Origin: a virus
Virus record (IMG/VR): IMGVR_UViG_3300034061_002572
Location: 1-64,000 of that record
Strand: one strand, 5' to 3'
Length of the DNA stretch: 64,000 nucleotides
Position 1 is the stretch's first letter; every line of letters begins with the position of its first letter. The position numbers and the translations under genes were made by a program. Below, in pieces: positions 7,819-15,383 of this stretch. Below the pieces are notes generated by a model. It had not been told where the DNA came from, made no database searches, and saw nothing but the letters and a program-made list of their open reading frames with translations.

Positions 7819-8223
7819 ATGACAGAAACAGAATTAACAGCAGTCTTAATTAGACTAGCTGATGCTGGTGTTACCGGTGTTAAAATTATATATGATGGGG
7901 CTGGAGACTCCGGATCCATAGAATCTGTTGTTTATACAGCAGAACCATGTGAAACTCCAGAAGATATTGATGATACGGTAGATGGTTATCATTATGAATC
8001 TAATTTAGCAAATATTGATATGAATGCTGCTGATGCACTTTCCAATTTTGCTGACAGTGTATTATTAAATGAAATTGAAGATTGGTGGAATAATGAGGGT
8101 GGGTATGGTACTTTGTGTATTATGGTTCCTTCAGGAAAGTACATCATAAACAATCATATCAGAATTACTGATACTGAGGATTATTTTCACGATGGAGATT
8201 TATTAAGTAAAGTAGAAGACTGA
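7819..8223 (+). CDS. DUF6878-like protein
   Basis: Resembles the DUF6878 family of plasmids and phages, as I recall it. The protein starts with a helix ending in DAGVTGVKIIYDGAGDSGSI (about residues 15-34), where the 'YDGxGDSG' element is the family hallmark, and has a second element EDWWNNEGGYGTL near 90-102 followed by strands. Acidic overall, no signal or membrane segment. Biochemical function is unknown for the family. The next gene overlaps by one base and resembles DUF6915, and I recall these two families being found together on mobile elements. Start ATG at 7819 is 12 bases after the previous stop. Confidence 0.7.
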   Translation: MTETELTAVLIRLADAGVTGVKIIYDGAGDSGSIESVVYTAEPCETPEDIDDTVDGYHYESNLANIDMNAADALSNFADSVLLNEIEDWWNNEGGYGTLCIMVPSGKYIINNHIRITDTEDYFHDGDLLSKVED

Positions 8224-8570
8224 TGGCACATCCTTTAGAGCATTCCAAGACATCTGTCAGAAAATGGAAAGGTCAAGTCTCTGATTATCAGGCTATTCAT
8301 GAGTGGCTTGATGAAACAAAAAGTTGGGTTGGACATAGTATGCATAGAATGTTCCGGCACCATAGTGAAGGTATATTTGAATGTGAAAGAGTATTTGGTA
8401 AAAGTTTTATTAATTCAGATGGTAAAACTGTGTATACAAGATATGTTGCAGAACAGCATGTTAAAGAAGACTGCAATAATTACATTCCTAGTGCAAAGGA
8501 ATGGGTTACTATGATTGCTTCTGGTAAACCTGAGAAATGGGCAATAAAAACTTTAAAAATTGAAGACTGA
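8223..8570 (+). CDS. DUF6915-like protein
   Basis: Resembles DUF6915, as I recall it: MAHPLEHSKTSVRKWKG at the N-terminus, IHEWLDETKSWVGHSMHR near residues 25-42, then RHHSEGIFECERVFG around 43-57, a short INSDGKTVYTRYVAEQHV segment and a PSAKEW element at the end. The cluster of histidines (His4, His7, His26, His38 onward) and the invariant-looking HH-x-EGIF could bind metal, but no activity is known. It follows the DUF6878-like gene with a one-base overlap (TGATGG) and overlaps the next start too, so the three are translationally coupled. Confidence 0.75.
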   Translation: MAHPLEHSKTSVRKWKGQVSDYQAIHEWLDETKSWVGHSMHRMFRHHSEGIFECERVFGKSFINSDGKTVYTRYVAEQHVKEDCNNYIPSAKEWVTMIASGKPEKWAIKTLKIED

Positions 8571-8944
8571 TGGAAAATCAATTTGTATCTTATGAATTAG
8601 CTTTAAGAATGAAGCAACTTGGATTTGATGAGCCTTGTTTTGGATATTATGATATGGGACAGAAATTTAACTTTCCTGGTTGTACAATGAACAACCGTAA
8701 TTTTATTAATCTTAAAACTACTATGGCACCATTATTTCAACAAGCATTTAGATGGTTTAGAGAGAAGTATGATTTACATTATCAATTGATTCCTTTCTTT
8801 TCAGATAAAGAGAGTCATGCAGTAGATTATTATCTTGCACTTGCCCAGCACAGACCTCCAATTCAGGTAAAAACCTATGAAGAAGCTGAACTTGCTTGTA
8901 TTGAAAAGTTAATTGAAATTGTTGAACAAAAAAATGAGAACTAA
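8570..8944 (+). CDS. Conserved-looking hypothetical protein, 124 aa
   Basis: The pattern MENQFVSYELALRMKQLGFDEPCFGYYD at the start, then APLFQQAFRWFREKYDLHY near residues 50-68 and AELACIEKLIEIVEQK at the C-terminus looks like a protein repeatedly seen in Bacteroidetes phages and mobile elements. That is recollection, and no function is known to me. It is helical in the C-terminal half with an aromatic centre. The start overlaps the DUF6915-like stop by one base and its stop overlaps the next ATG, so it sits in a tightly coupled string. Confidence 0.75.
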   Translation: MENQFVSYELALRMKQLGFDEPCFGYYDMGQKFNFPGCTMNNRNFINLKTTMAPLFQQAFRWFREKYDLHYQLIPFFSDKESHAVDYYLALAQHRPPIQVKTYEEAELACIEKLIEIVEQKNEN

Positions 8945-9351
8945 TGGGTAAAATGATTTTTGACAAAGAAGAAACAAGGAATTTACTAAACATGTTGAAA
9001 TCCTCTGACAAAGAGAATCATGTTGTAGCATTGCAAGCATTGCAAAATGTAAATGTAGATAAATACATAGGAGAATTACTTGTTATGTATAAGTATTCTG
9101 GCATACAAAAGTCTGACTGGAGTGAGGCTGGAAAGAAAGTACATGATAAACTAAAAAAGATCACTGGAGATATTAAACTGACAAGTCCAAGAACTCTTAG
9201 TCTTATTACAGAACATAAAGGTTCTAAGACTTCAGTAGAGTTATTCATGGAATATTTTGTTAGAGATATGACAAGTATGTTGGAACAAATTGGGTATCCA
9301 ACAAGTAGTTTTGAAATTAACATAACACTTAAAGATGCAGAACAAAAATGA
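8944..9351 (+). CDS. Hypothetical protein, 135 aa
   Basis: Unrecognised. A helical, mixed-charge protein: FDKEETRNLLNMLKSSDKEN at the N-terminus reads like a HEAT- or loader-type helix pair, with basic and acidic residues alternating through KKVHDKLKKITGDIKL. The C-terminal part (SVELFMEYFVRDMTSMLEQ) is a long amphipathic helix. It is translationally coupled on both sides: a one-base overlap upstream and a 17-base overlap with the metallopeptidase/VWA gene. The close link suggests it works with the MoxR/VWA pair, but this is positional inference. Confidence 0.7.
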   Translation: MGKMIFDKEETRNLLNMLKSSDKENHVVALQALQNVNVDKYIGELLVMYKYSGIQKSDWSEAGKKVHDKLKKITGDIKLTSPRTLSLITEHKGSKTSVELFMEYFVRDMTSMLEQIGYPTSSFEINITLKDAEQK

Positions 9352-10642
9352 TTTACTGAGTAAAGCAGGTAAAGACTTAATGCTCAAAGAACCTTATTAT
9401 GGTATATTTCTTATTATGCTTAATAAGTTCTGGAGTGACCGTCTTGATACAGCCGGAGTAAGTAAAATGGGTATTAATTATCAACTTGAAATTAATGAAG
9501 AGTTCTGGCTTAAGCTTACGGATGACCATAGACTTGGTATTCTAAAGCATGAGTTACTTCATATTGCATTTGGGCATTTAACTATGTATTTTAACTTCTC
9601 TGATAGAAGAAGAGCTAATGTGGCTATGGATATGGAAATCAACCAGTATATTGAAAAAGGTTGGCTTCCGGGAGATGAGCATACTCATGATCAGTATCAG
9701 GCTCTTGTTAAATCTATCACAGATAAAATAACACAAGGTCTAGAAGACAAGTCTATGACTCCTGAACAAGCCCTAGAAGAATATAAGGAGATTCCTCCTA
9801 GAGGTATTCTTTTTGAAGACTATGCTGACAAGGGTTGGGATGCTAAGGCCGGTTGTAGATATTACTATGATAAGCTAAAAGAAGCTCAGGATGAGAAAGA
9901 GAAGAATGGTACTACTGGTAATGAAGCACTAGACCAACTTCTTGATAATATGGAACAAGGTGATACTCCTGATCATAGCACCTGGGAAGACTTTGAAGGA
10001 ATTAGTGAAGCTGAGCAAAAGTTATTAGACAAGCAGTTGCAGAAATTATTATCTGATGCTAAGGAACAAACTCTTAAGAAACAGGGAACTATTCCTGGAG
10101 AAGTTGAAGCTCTCATAGAAATTGAAGATGTAGAACCACCTAAGTTTGACTGGCGTGGATATATCAGAAGATTTACTGGTGTTAGTACTAGAGTCTTTAC
10201 AAAGAAGATCCGGAGAAAAGAAAACAGAAAGTTTCCTGAAAGTCCGGGTCTTAAGATAAAGATGAGACAACATATGTTATTAGCAATTGATACTTCTGGT
10301 TCTGTAAGTAATGATGAGCTCATGGAGTTTATGAATGAGATACATCATATTTATAGAGCAGGTGTAGATATTACTATTATACAATGTGATACTAAGATCA
10401 ATAGTATTGAAAAGTATTCTGGTGAATTTGAATTAAATGTAATAGGAAGAGGAGGAACATACTTTGATCCTGTCTTAGAATTCTTTAATGACAATCTAAA
10501 GACTTTTACAAGTCTTGTATATTTTACAGATGGTGAAGCAACAGCATCTATTACTCCAAAGGGTAAAACTCTTTGGGTATTATCTGAAAGATCCCATATG
10601 AATCATGACCTACCGGGAAGGGTTATTAAATTAGAACTTTAA
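9335..10642 (+). CDS. Metallopeptidase-like / VWA domain protein (DUF2201-type)
   Basis: Two domains. Residues ~20-140 contain a zincin-type motif, HELLH at 72-76 with a further histidine at 81, as in the 'putative metallopeptidase' domain that precedes VWA in DUF2201 proteins. Residues ~310-435 form a von Willebrand A domain: the MIDAS motif DTSGS is at 319-323 and FTDGEAT near 403 supplies the later metal ligand. Between them is a long acidic and lysine-rich helical linker. Such proteins are partners of MoxR AAA+ ATPases, and the next gene is exactly that. Together they probably form a chaperone-like or metal-insertion machine acting on a phage or host protein. The start at 9335 overlaps the previous gene by 17 bases. 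Confidence 0.85.
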   Translation: MQNKNDLLSKAGKDLMLKEPYYGIFLIMLNKFWSDRLDTAGVSKMGINYQLEINEEFWLKLTDDHRLGILKHELLHIAFGHLTMYFNFSDRRRANVAMDMEINQYIEKGWLPGDEHTHDQYQALVKSITDKITQGLEDKSMTPEQALEEYKEIPPRGILFEDYADKGWDAKAGCRYYYDKLKEAQDEKEKNGTTGNEALDQLLDNMEQGDTPDHSTWEDFEGISEAEQKLLDKQLQKLLSDAKEQTLKKQGTIPGEVEALIEIEDVEPPKFDWRGYIRRFTGVSTRVFTKKIRRKENRKFPESPGLKIKMRQHMLLAIDTSGSVSNDELMEFMNEIHHIYRAGVDITIIQCDTKINSIEKYSGEFELNVIGRGGTYFDPVLEFFNDNLKTFTSLVYFTDGEATASITPKGKTLWVLSERSHMNHDLPGRVIKLEL

Positions 10643-10653
10643 AAACAAAAACA

Positions 10654-11844
10654 ATGGCAAGAAAAAAAGTTGAGAAAAGACAAGTACAGTTAAACTCTGA
10701 AGAATTAAAAGATTTCTTAAGACATGTTGTAGACAATAATCAGCATATTCAATCACAAGGAAAAGTTCCTGTAAGTGTGAGTGTTACCGGTGAAGCGGGT
10801 ACAGGTAAAACTTCTAGTATAATTGAGCTAGCTCAAGAACTAAACTTTGATTTAGTTAAAATTAACTTAGCTCAGATAGAAGAGATTGGTGACTTAGTTG
10901 GGTTTCCAGTAAAAGAATTTCAGATTCAAAATGCAGAAGGTAAAACTACTTGGATTGTAGAACAACAAATTGATGCTGCTGTAAAGAAAGGATATAAAAT
11001 TGTAAATAAAAGAATGGCTTATGCTGCTCCGGAGTGGATTCAAGGCAAAGGTGAAGGTGGTATCTTATTGATTGATGATTTTAACAGAGCTGATACTAGA
11101 TTTACTCAAGCTTGTATGGAGTTAATTGACCGGCAAGAATATATTTCTTGGAAGCTTCCTAAGAACTGGCATATTATTTTATCACAGAATCCTGATGATG
11201 GAGATTATATGGTAAATGCTCAGGATTTAGCTCAGCAAACAAGATATATTTCTGTTGACTTTAAGTTTGATGTGAATGTATGGGCTAAGTGGGCTGAGAG
11301 AAACAATGTAGATTCCAGAGCAATTAACTTTATGTTGATGCATCCTGAATTAGTTACTAAGGAAACTAATGCTAGGATTATTACTAAGTTCTTTGATTCT
11401 ATCAGTTCTATTCCTAAGTTTGAAGACAAGCTGCCTCTTATTCAAATGATTGGTGAAGGCTCAGTAGGAATTGATTTCAGCTCTATGTTCACTATGTTTA
11501 TTAATAACAAGCTAGATAAAATTATTAGTCCTGAAGATATCTTAACCAAAGATGAGCAGTATGTAATGAATTCATTAGTTAATGCTGTTGGTAAAGATGA
11601 TGACTTCCGTGCAGATATTTCTAGTGTAATTGCTACCAGGGTGATTAATTATTCATTGCACTTTGCAGAAACTAAATCTGTACCAGATGCAATGATTAAA
11701 AGGTTAATTAAACTTACTACAGACTGTGACTCTTTTACTGATGACTTAAAATATTATATCATCAAAGAGGTAGTTAACGGAAATAAACTTAAGTTTTCCA
11801 AGCTGATGCTTGATTCTACCGTGGTGAAGATGGCTGTTAAGTAA
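10654..11844 (+). CDS. MoxR-type AAA+ ATPase
   Basis: AAA+ ATPase of the MoxR/dynein-related group. Walker A is GEAGTGKTS (residues 46-54), Walker B is ILLIDDFNRAD with Asp141/Asp142, and a sensor region WHIILSQNPDDGDY follows near 170-183. The N-terminal helix is basic. MoxR proteins remodel client complexes together with a VWA protein, and the preceding gene encodes one with 11 bases between. At 396 aa it is a full-length single AAA+ module with a helical lid and no extra domain. The client in a phage is unknown; maturation of replication or virion proteins would be a guess. A terminator hairpin follows 58 bases after the stop. Confidence 0.88.
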   Translation: MARKKVEKRQVQLNSEELKDFLRHVVDNNQHIQSQGKVPVSVSVTGEAGTGKTSSIIELAQELNFDLVKINLAQIEEIGDLVGFPVKEFQIQNAEGKTTWIVEQQIDAAVKKGYKIVNKRMAYAAPEWIQGKGEGGILLIDDFNRADTRFTQACMELIDRQEYISWKLPKNWHIILSQNPDDGDYMVNAQDLAQQTRYISVDFKFDVNVWAKWAERNNVDSRAINFMLMHPELVTKETNARIITKFFDSISSIPKFEDKLPLIQMIGEGSVGIDFSSMFTMFINNKLDKIISPEDILTKDEQYVMNSLVNAVGKDDDFRADISSVIATRVINYSLHFAETKSVPDAMIKRLIKLTTDCDSFTDDLKYYIIKEVVNGNKLKFSKLMLDSTVVKMAVK

Positions 11845-11902
11845 TTGAAACTTAGAGCAGTTTTCCTTTTAAAGACACATAAAATTAATTAAAAACAAAC
11901 AT

Positions 11903-11936
11903 GAGGGGGACGTAATTGTCCCTCTCTAATTTTTAT
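11903..11936 (+). terminator. Intrinsic terminator after the MoxR gene
   Basis: Stem GAGGGGGAC (11903-11911) / GTCCCTCTC (11918-11926) with a 6-base loop and one G-T pair, then a T-rich tail to about 11936. The next ATG is at 11941. The 58 bases before the hairpin are AT-rich with no gene. Confidence 0.8.
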
Positions 11937-11940
11937 TATT

Positions 11941-13347
11941 ATGAACAAAACTATTTTAAATTTTGATTCAGACATGGGTCACTGGACTGATGAATGGAGT
12001 GACATGGGTAGAGAACACACTTATACTATAGGTGTTCTAACAGGTAGTGATAAGAGAGAAGATTTATTTAATGTTGAGAAGAAAGAATATATTCCTGTAA
12101 ATGGAGATAGAATTTATTTTCTACCCGGAGTAAATGTTCCAAGAGTTAAGTTCAAAAATCTTTGTGATGAAAAAGGTATTAGAACTGTAAGAGATGCTTC
12201 TAAAGCAAATATATTTGTTGCTAACAATAATAGCTATAGCAAAGTACTTGATAACAATTGGAACTATAAAGTGAAAACAGATGATTTCAAAGCTTTAATA
12301 GAAATGAATGAATTTAATTCTAAGCTTGATAGTTTTCATTACAAAAAAATTGCAGATGCTTTAGAGTTTTATGTTGAGGACTATGTCTATACAGATAGAC
12401 CAACCGCAGCACTTATTACTACATATGTAAATCATAAAAAAGATTTTAGATCTAGTTCTAAAAGAATTTACTATGTAAGAGAAGAATATGCAGAATTAAT
12501 AAATGCTATATCAGGACTAACTATCTATGATGAAGAAACTATTATTAATCAATTAAATGGTGATGATGCTGCAGTTATTGATGATCAGATATACAAACAG
12601 CTATCTACTATGCTTGATAGTTCTGATAATGATAATAAGATTCTTGCTATGGAGGTCATGGCTAACTGTAAATATAGTGCTAGTCTAGTTCATCTCATGA
12701 TGTTGTTTTATAATCATGGTAATACTATATATAACATGCCCACTAAGAATCATGTTAATTTTAAATCTTTATTGAGCTGGTTAGATCTTACTCCGGGTAA
12801 TCCTCATATTAATATGGATGATACTGTTAAAATCCTAAGAGAGAAAGGTCAACTTACTCCGGATAAACTTGATAAAGTACTAGGTTACATTCAAGATGAT
12901 GTGGTAAGAAATGGTAATAGTAGATACTTTAAGATGAAAACTGTGAGTATAAATCCAGAGCTTCTTGAAGAAATGAATGTTAACTATTCTTATCAAACTC
13001 AGGCTGACTTTGTACCATCTGTTCCTGAAGCTGAGATTAATCAACAGGAAGATGTTAATACAGATGAAGTTAGAGAAGATCTAATACATGATGAAAAACC
13101 AGTTGATGAAGCTGAGATAGATTTAGTAGAAGAAACACCTACTAGTGAAGCTCAGGAAGATCAAATAGTTTTAGAATCATCTGAAGAAGTTTCCGAATCT
13201 GAATTAAATAAAACAGAAGAAGAATTGGCTCATGAACTTTATGGTGTAGATAATGACAACATTGAAGTTACATTGCCAGTGCAACCAATATCAAATAACA
13301 ATCAAATAGAAGAGACAAATGGTGAAAATGATTTTGAGTGGTTCTGA
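11941..13347 (+). CDS. Hypothetical protein with long acidic tail, 468 aa
   Basis: No known family recognised. Residues ~1-340 look folded, mixed alpha/beta, with aromatic-rich start (NFDSDMGHWTDEWSDMG) and a helical centre (LSTMLDSSDNDNKILAMEVM). From about 345 to the end the chain is very rich in Glu/Asp with almost no basic residues and ends NGENDFEWF. An acidic disordered tail closing on aromatic residues resembles SSB tips that dock partners. The downstream nuclease gene starts inside its last 29 bases, suggesting coupled translation and a shared pathway. It begins 5 bases after a terminator's T tract. Confidence 0.8.
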   Translation: MNKTILNFDSDMGHWTDEWSDMGREHTYTIGVLTGSDKREDLFNVEKKEYIPVNGDRIYFLPGVNVPRVKFKNLCDEKGIRTVRDASKANIFVANNNSYSKVLDNNWNYKVKTDDFKALIEMNEFNSKLDSFHYKKIADALEFYVEDYVYTDRPTAALITTYVNHKKDFRSSSKRIYYVREEYAELINAISGLTIYDEETIINQLNGDDAAVIDDQIYKQLSTMLDSSDNDNKILAMEVMANCKYSASLVHLMMLFYNHGNTIYNMPTKNHVNFKSLLSWLDLTPGNPHINMDDTVKILREKGQLTPDKLDKVLGYIQDDVVRNGNSRYFKMKTVSINPELLEEMNVNYSYQTQADFVPSVPEAEINQQEDVNTDEVREDLIHDEKPVDEAEIDLVEETPTSEAQEDQIVLESSEEVSESELNKTEEELAHELYGVDNDNIEVTLPVQPISNNNQIEETNGENDFEWF

Positions 13348-14338
13348 TGAACTAGAGAGATTTTACAAACAGAAGTTTTACTTCAGCTATAGTGGTATTA
13401 ATAAACTACTATATTCACCGGCTGCTTTTTATAATCATTATGTGCTCAACCAAAGAGAAGATAGCAAGGATGCTCACCTTATAGGAGGGAGCGTCCTGCA
13501 CTGTCTTTTATTTGAGCCAGAAAAATATGATGACAAGTTTATAAGTTTACCTGGAAAATTTCCTACAGATAATCAAAGAAAAATTATTGATAATATTTTT
13601 AGAACTCATTGTAGTCTTGGAAATAATTCATTAGTTTTAGAAGACTATTCGCAGGAGATAATTACACAACTTCTTACTTCTAATCTTTACCAGGCTCTTA
13701 AAACAGATGTCCAAAGATTAGAAAAAATTCTTACTGAAGAAAACAAAGAGTACTTTGAATTCCTTAAACAAAGTCTAGACAAATTAATAGTTGATGAACC
13801 TACTTTGAGCGGCTGCAAAGTACAGGTTGAAATACTAAAGAGTAATGAAGATGTAAGAGCTTTATTACAACTAGATAAAACTGAGGAAGATGATCACATT
13901 GAAGTTTATAATGAGTTGCTTATAACAATGGATCATGATCAATTACCCTTTGGTCTTCATGGGTTTCTTGATAATGTAGTCGTTGACAGAGAGAGTAAAA
14001 CTATTTTTGTTAATGACTTAAAGACAACTGGTAAATCTGTTCAGGATTTTCCTGAATCAGTAGAATATTACAAGTACTGGATACAAGGTGTTATTTATCT
14101 TGTATTAGCTGCTGAAAGGTTCTTGAAAGATAAACCAGACAGAAATGAATGGGAAATTCAAGTAACTTTTATTGTAATTGACAAATACAATTTGGTTTAT
14201 CCGTTTCAAGTTTCAAAAGAATCCATGGAGATGTGGAAGAAAGATTTTAGAAAAGTTCTTAAAATTGCTGAATGGCATTATAAGAATAAGAAATATGATC
14301 TTCCATATGAACTTGCAGTTGGTAATGTAAAATTGTAA
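13319..14338 (+). CDS. PD-(D/E)XK nuclease (RecB/Cas4-like)
   Basis: Predicted DNA exonuclease. An N-terminal segment FSYSGINKLLYSPAAFYNHY (about 20-39) and GGSVLHCLLFEPEKY (near 57-71) match the start of PDDEXK_1 nucleases, where GxxxH precedes the catalytic core. The core itself is GFLDNVVVD followed by IFVNDLKTTGK near 215-240, giving the D...(D/E)xK triad with Asp and Lys at the second strand. KYWIQGVIYLVLA then supplies the helix with the QxxxY-like element. 339 aa is typical for phage enzymes of this group. It overlaps the upstream gene by 29 bases; ATG at 13328 is a possible alternative start. Likely works with Sak4 and SSB in recombination. Confidence 0.82.
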   Translation: MVKMILSGSDELERFYKQKFYFSYSGINKLLYSPAAFYNHYVLNQREDSKDAHLIGGSVLHCLLFEPEKYDDKFISLPGKFPTDNQRKIIDNIFRTHCSLGNNSLVLEDYSQEIITQLLTSNLYQALKTDVQRLEKILTEENKEYFEFLKQSLDKLIVDEPTLSGCKVQVEILKSNEDVRALLQLDKTEEDDHIEVYNELLITMDHDQLPFGLHGFLDNVVVDRESKTIFVNDLKTTGKSVQDFPESVEYYKYWIQGVIYLVLAAERFLKDKPDRNEWEIQVTFIVIDKYNLVYPFQVSKESMEMWKKDFRKVLKIAEWHYKNKKYDLPYELAVGNVKL

Positions 14339-14340
14339 AT

Positions 14341-14904
14341 ATGAACATGTACACGCTTTATAGTAAGTATTTTCAAAAATCCAAGGTGTTTATATATCCG
14401 CTACTTGGAATCAAAAGAGGAAGCAAAATTGTTCCGTATGAAACTTATATAAGTTGGAATGATACTTTTGCTCCCGAGGATATGAGATTAGTATGTTTAT
14501 ACCATAGAAGAGAAGATGAGGATTATGAATATTTCGAAAGAACTATTTTTAAACATCCAAGATTATGTGATTATATTAAAGTAAGTTCTAAAATTGATTT
14601 ATTCACTTTTGATTTTTCAGATTTAGAAGATGATTGGGATTGTTTCAAAGGCGGTAAATATAGTATGATGAGTATGAGTGTAAAGCGTAAAATAATGGAT
14701 TTCTTTGACAAAAATGGTGGTAATTATGTTTATATACAGAGTTTTTTATATCCTCATAAATGGTTTGATAAGTATGCTGAACTATTAAATGTTGATGTTG
14801 AACTTTTAAAACAAGTTGGAGAGCTTTGTGATAAACCAGATCTATCAAAAGAAAAATTAATATTGTTAGTATCAGATTTGGAAAACATAAAAATTCTCGA
14901 TTAA
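14341..14904 (+). CDS. Hypothetical protein, 187 aa
   Basis: Not recognised. Aromatic-rich N-terminus with several tyrosines (MNMYTLYSKYFQKSKVFIYPLLG), an acidic middle (DFSDLEDDWDCFKGG near residues 92-106) and a helical C-terminus ending in LSKEKLILLVSDLENIKILD. The KSKVFIYPLLGIKRGS opening looks like a beta-hairpin domain found in small phage proteins, but I cannot name it. Two bases after the nuclease stop. A good Bacteroidetes-type promoter for the next gene lies across its end. Confidence 0.75.
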   Translation: MNMYTLYSKYFQKSKVFIYPLLGIKRGSKIVPYETYISWNDTFAPEDMRLVCLYHRREDEDYEYFERTIFKHPRLCDYIKVSSKIDLFTFDFSDLEDDWDCFKGGKYSMMSMSVKRKIMDFFDKNGGNYVYIQSFLYPHKWFDKYAELLNVDVELLKQVGELCDKPDLSKEKLILLVSDLENIKILD

Positions 14905-14908
14905 TTTG
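14877..14908 (+). promoter_or_regulatory. Candidate Bacteroidetes-type promoter
   Basis: TTTG (14877-14880) and TTAATTTG (14901-14908) are separated by 20 bases, matching the TTTG-N19-21-TAnnTTTG consensus with one mismatch. The gene starts at 14935, giving a leader of about 20 bases. This is the best host-type promoter I see in the plus-strand arm. Confidence 0.6.
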
Positions 14909-14934
14909 TAATAAATTTAAAAAAACCAACATTT

Positions 14935-15291
14935 ATGAGTGAAAACACAATGATGCTTATTCAGGCCACATGGAATGATAAGCAAACTTTTAGAATGATT
15001 CCAATTACAGAATCATGTCCATATGTAGAATGTATTTTTGATCCAGATACAAAAGTATTTGTAATCATTTCAAAAATCAAAAAGACTTCATTACACATGT
15101 TACCTAAACTTGATGAGTACGGTCAACCTGTAGCAGGTACAAAAGGTATGAAACAAGAGAGACATAAAATTGAAGTGTTTCAAGAATTCTATGTAGAAGA
15201 CCATTCTGCAATCGAAGAATTAATCAAACTTATGTGTATTAATCCAAAGTTTGATTATAAGAAGTTTATGTCTGCGGCTGAACAGGCATAA
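14935..15291 (+). CDS. Hypothetical protein, 118 aa
   Basis: Small protein with an N-terminal beta-rich half (MMLIQATWNDKQTFRMIPI, ECIFDPDTKVFVIISKI), a basic middle stretch (TKGMKQERHKIEVF) and a helical acidic C-terminus. No enzymatic motif and no membrane segment. Proteins of this look occur near the polymerase in crAss-like phages, as far as I recall, but I cannot name a function. It has its own promoter candidate upstream and a terminator immediately after, so it is probably a single-gene unit expressed strongly. Confidence 0.75.
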   Translation: MSENTMMLIQATWNDKQTFRMIPITESCPYVECIFDPDTKVFVIISKIKKTSLHMLPKLDEYGQPVAGTKGMKQERHKIEVFQEFYVEDHSAIEELIKLMCINPKFDYKKFMSAAEQA

Positions 15292-15311
15292 ATGTAAAAT
15301 GAATGGATGGA

Positions 15312-15344
15312 AAAGAGGGTGAATAATAGTAACCCTCTTTTTTT
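15312..15344 (+). terminator. Intrinsic terminator upstream of the polymerase gene
   Basis: Stem AAAGAGGGT (15312-15320) / ACCCTCTTT (15332-15340), 11-base loop, followed by a run of T to 15344. The 39 bases between it and the polymerase ATG contain a GGGGGAA run but no recognisable promoter box. Confidence 0.85.
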
Positions 15345-15383
15345 ATTAACTAAACGGGGGAACAGCTTAACTGAACATAAAAT

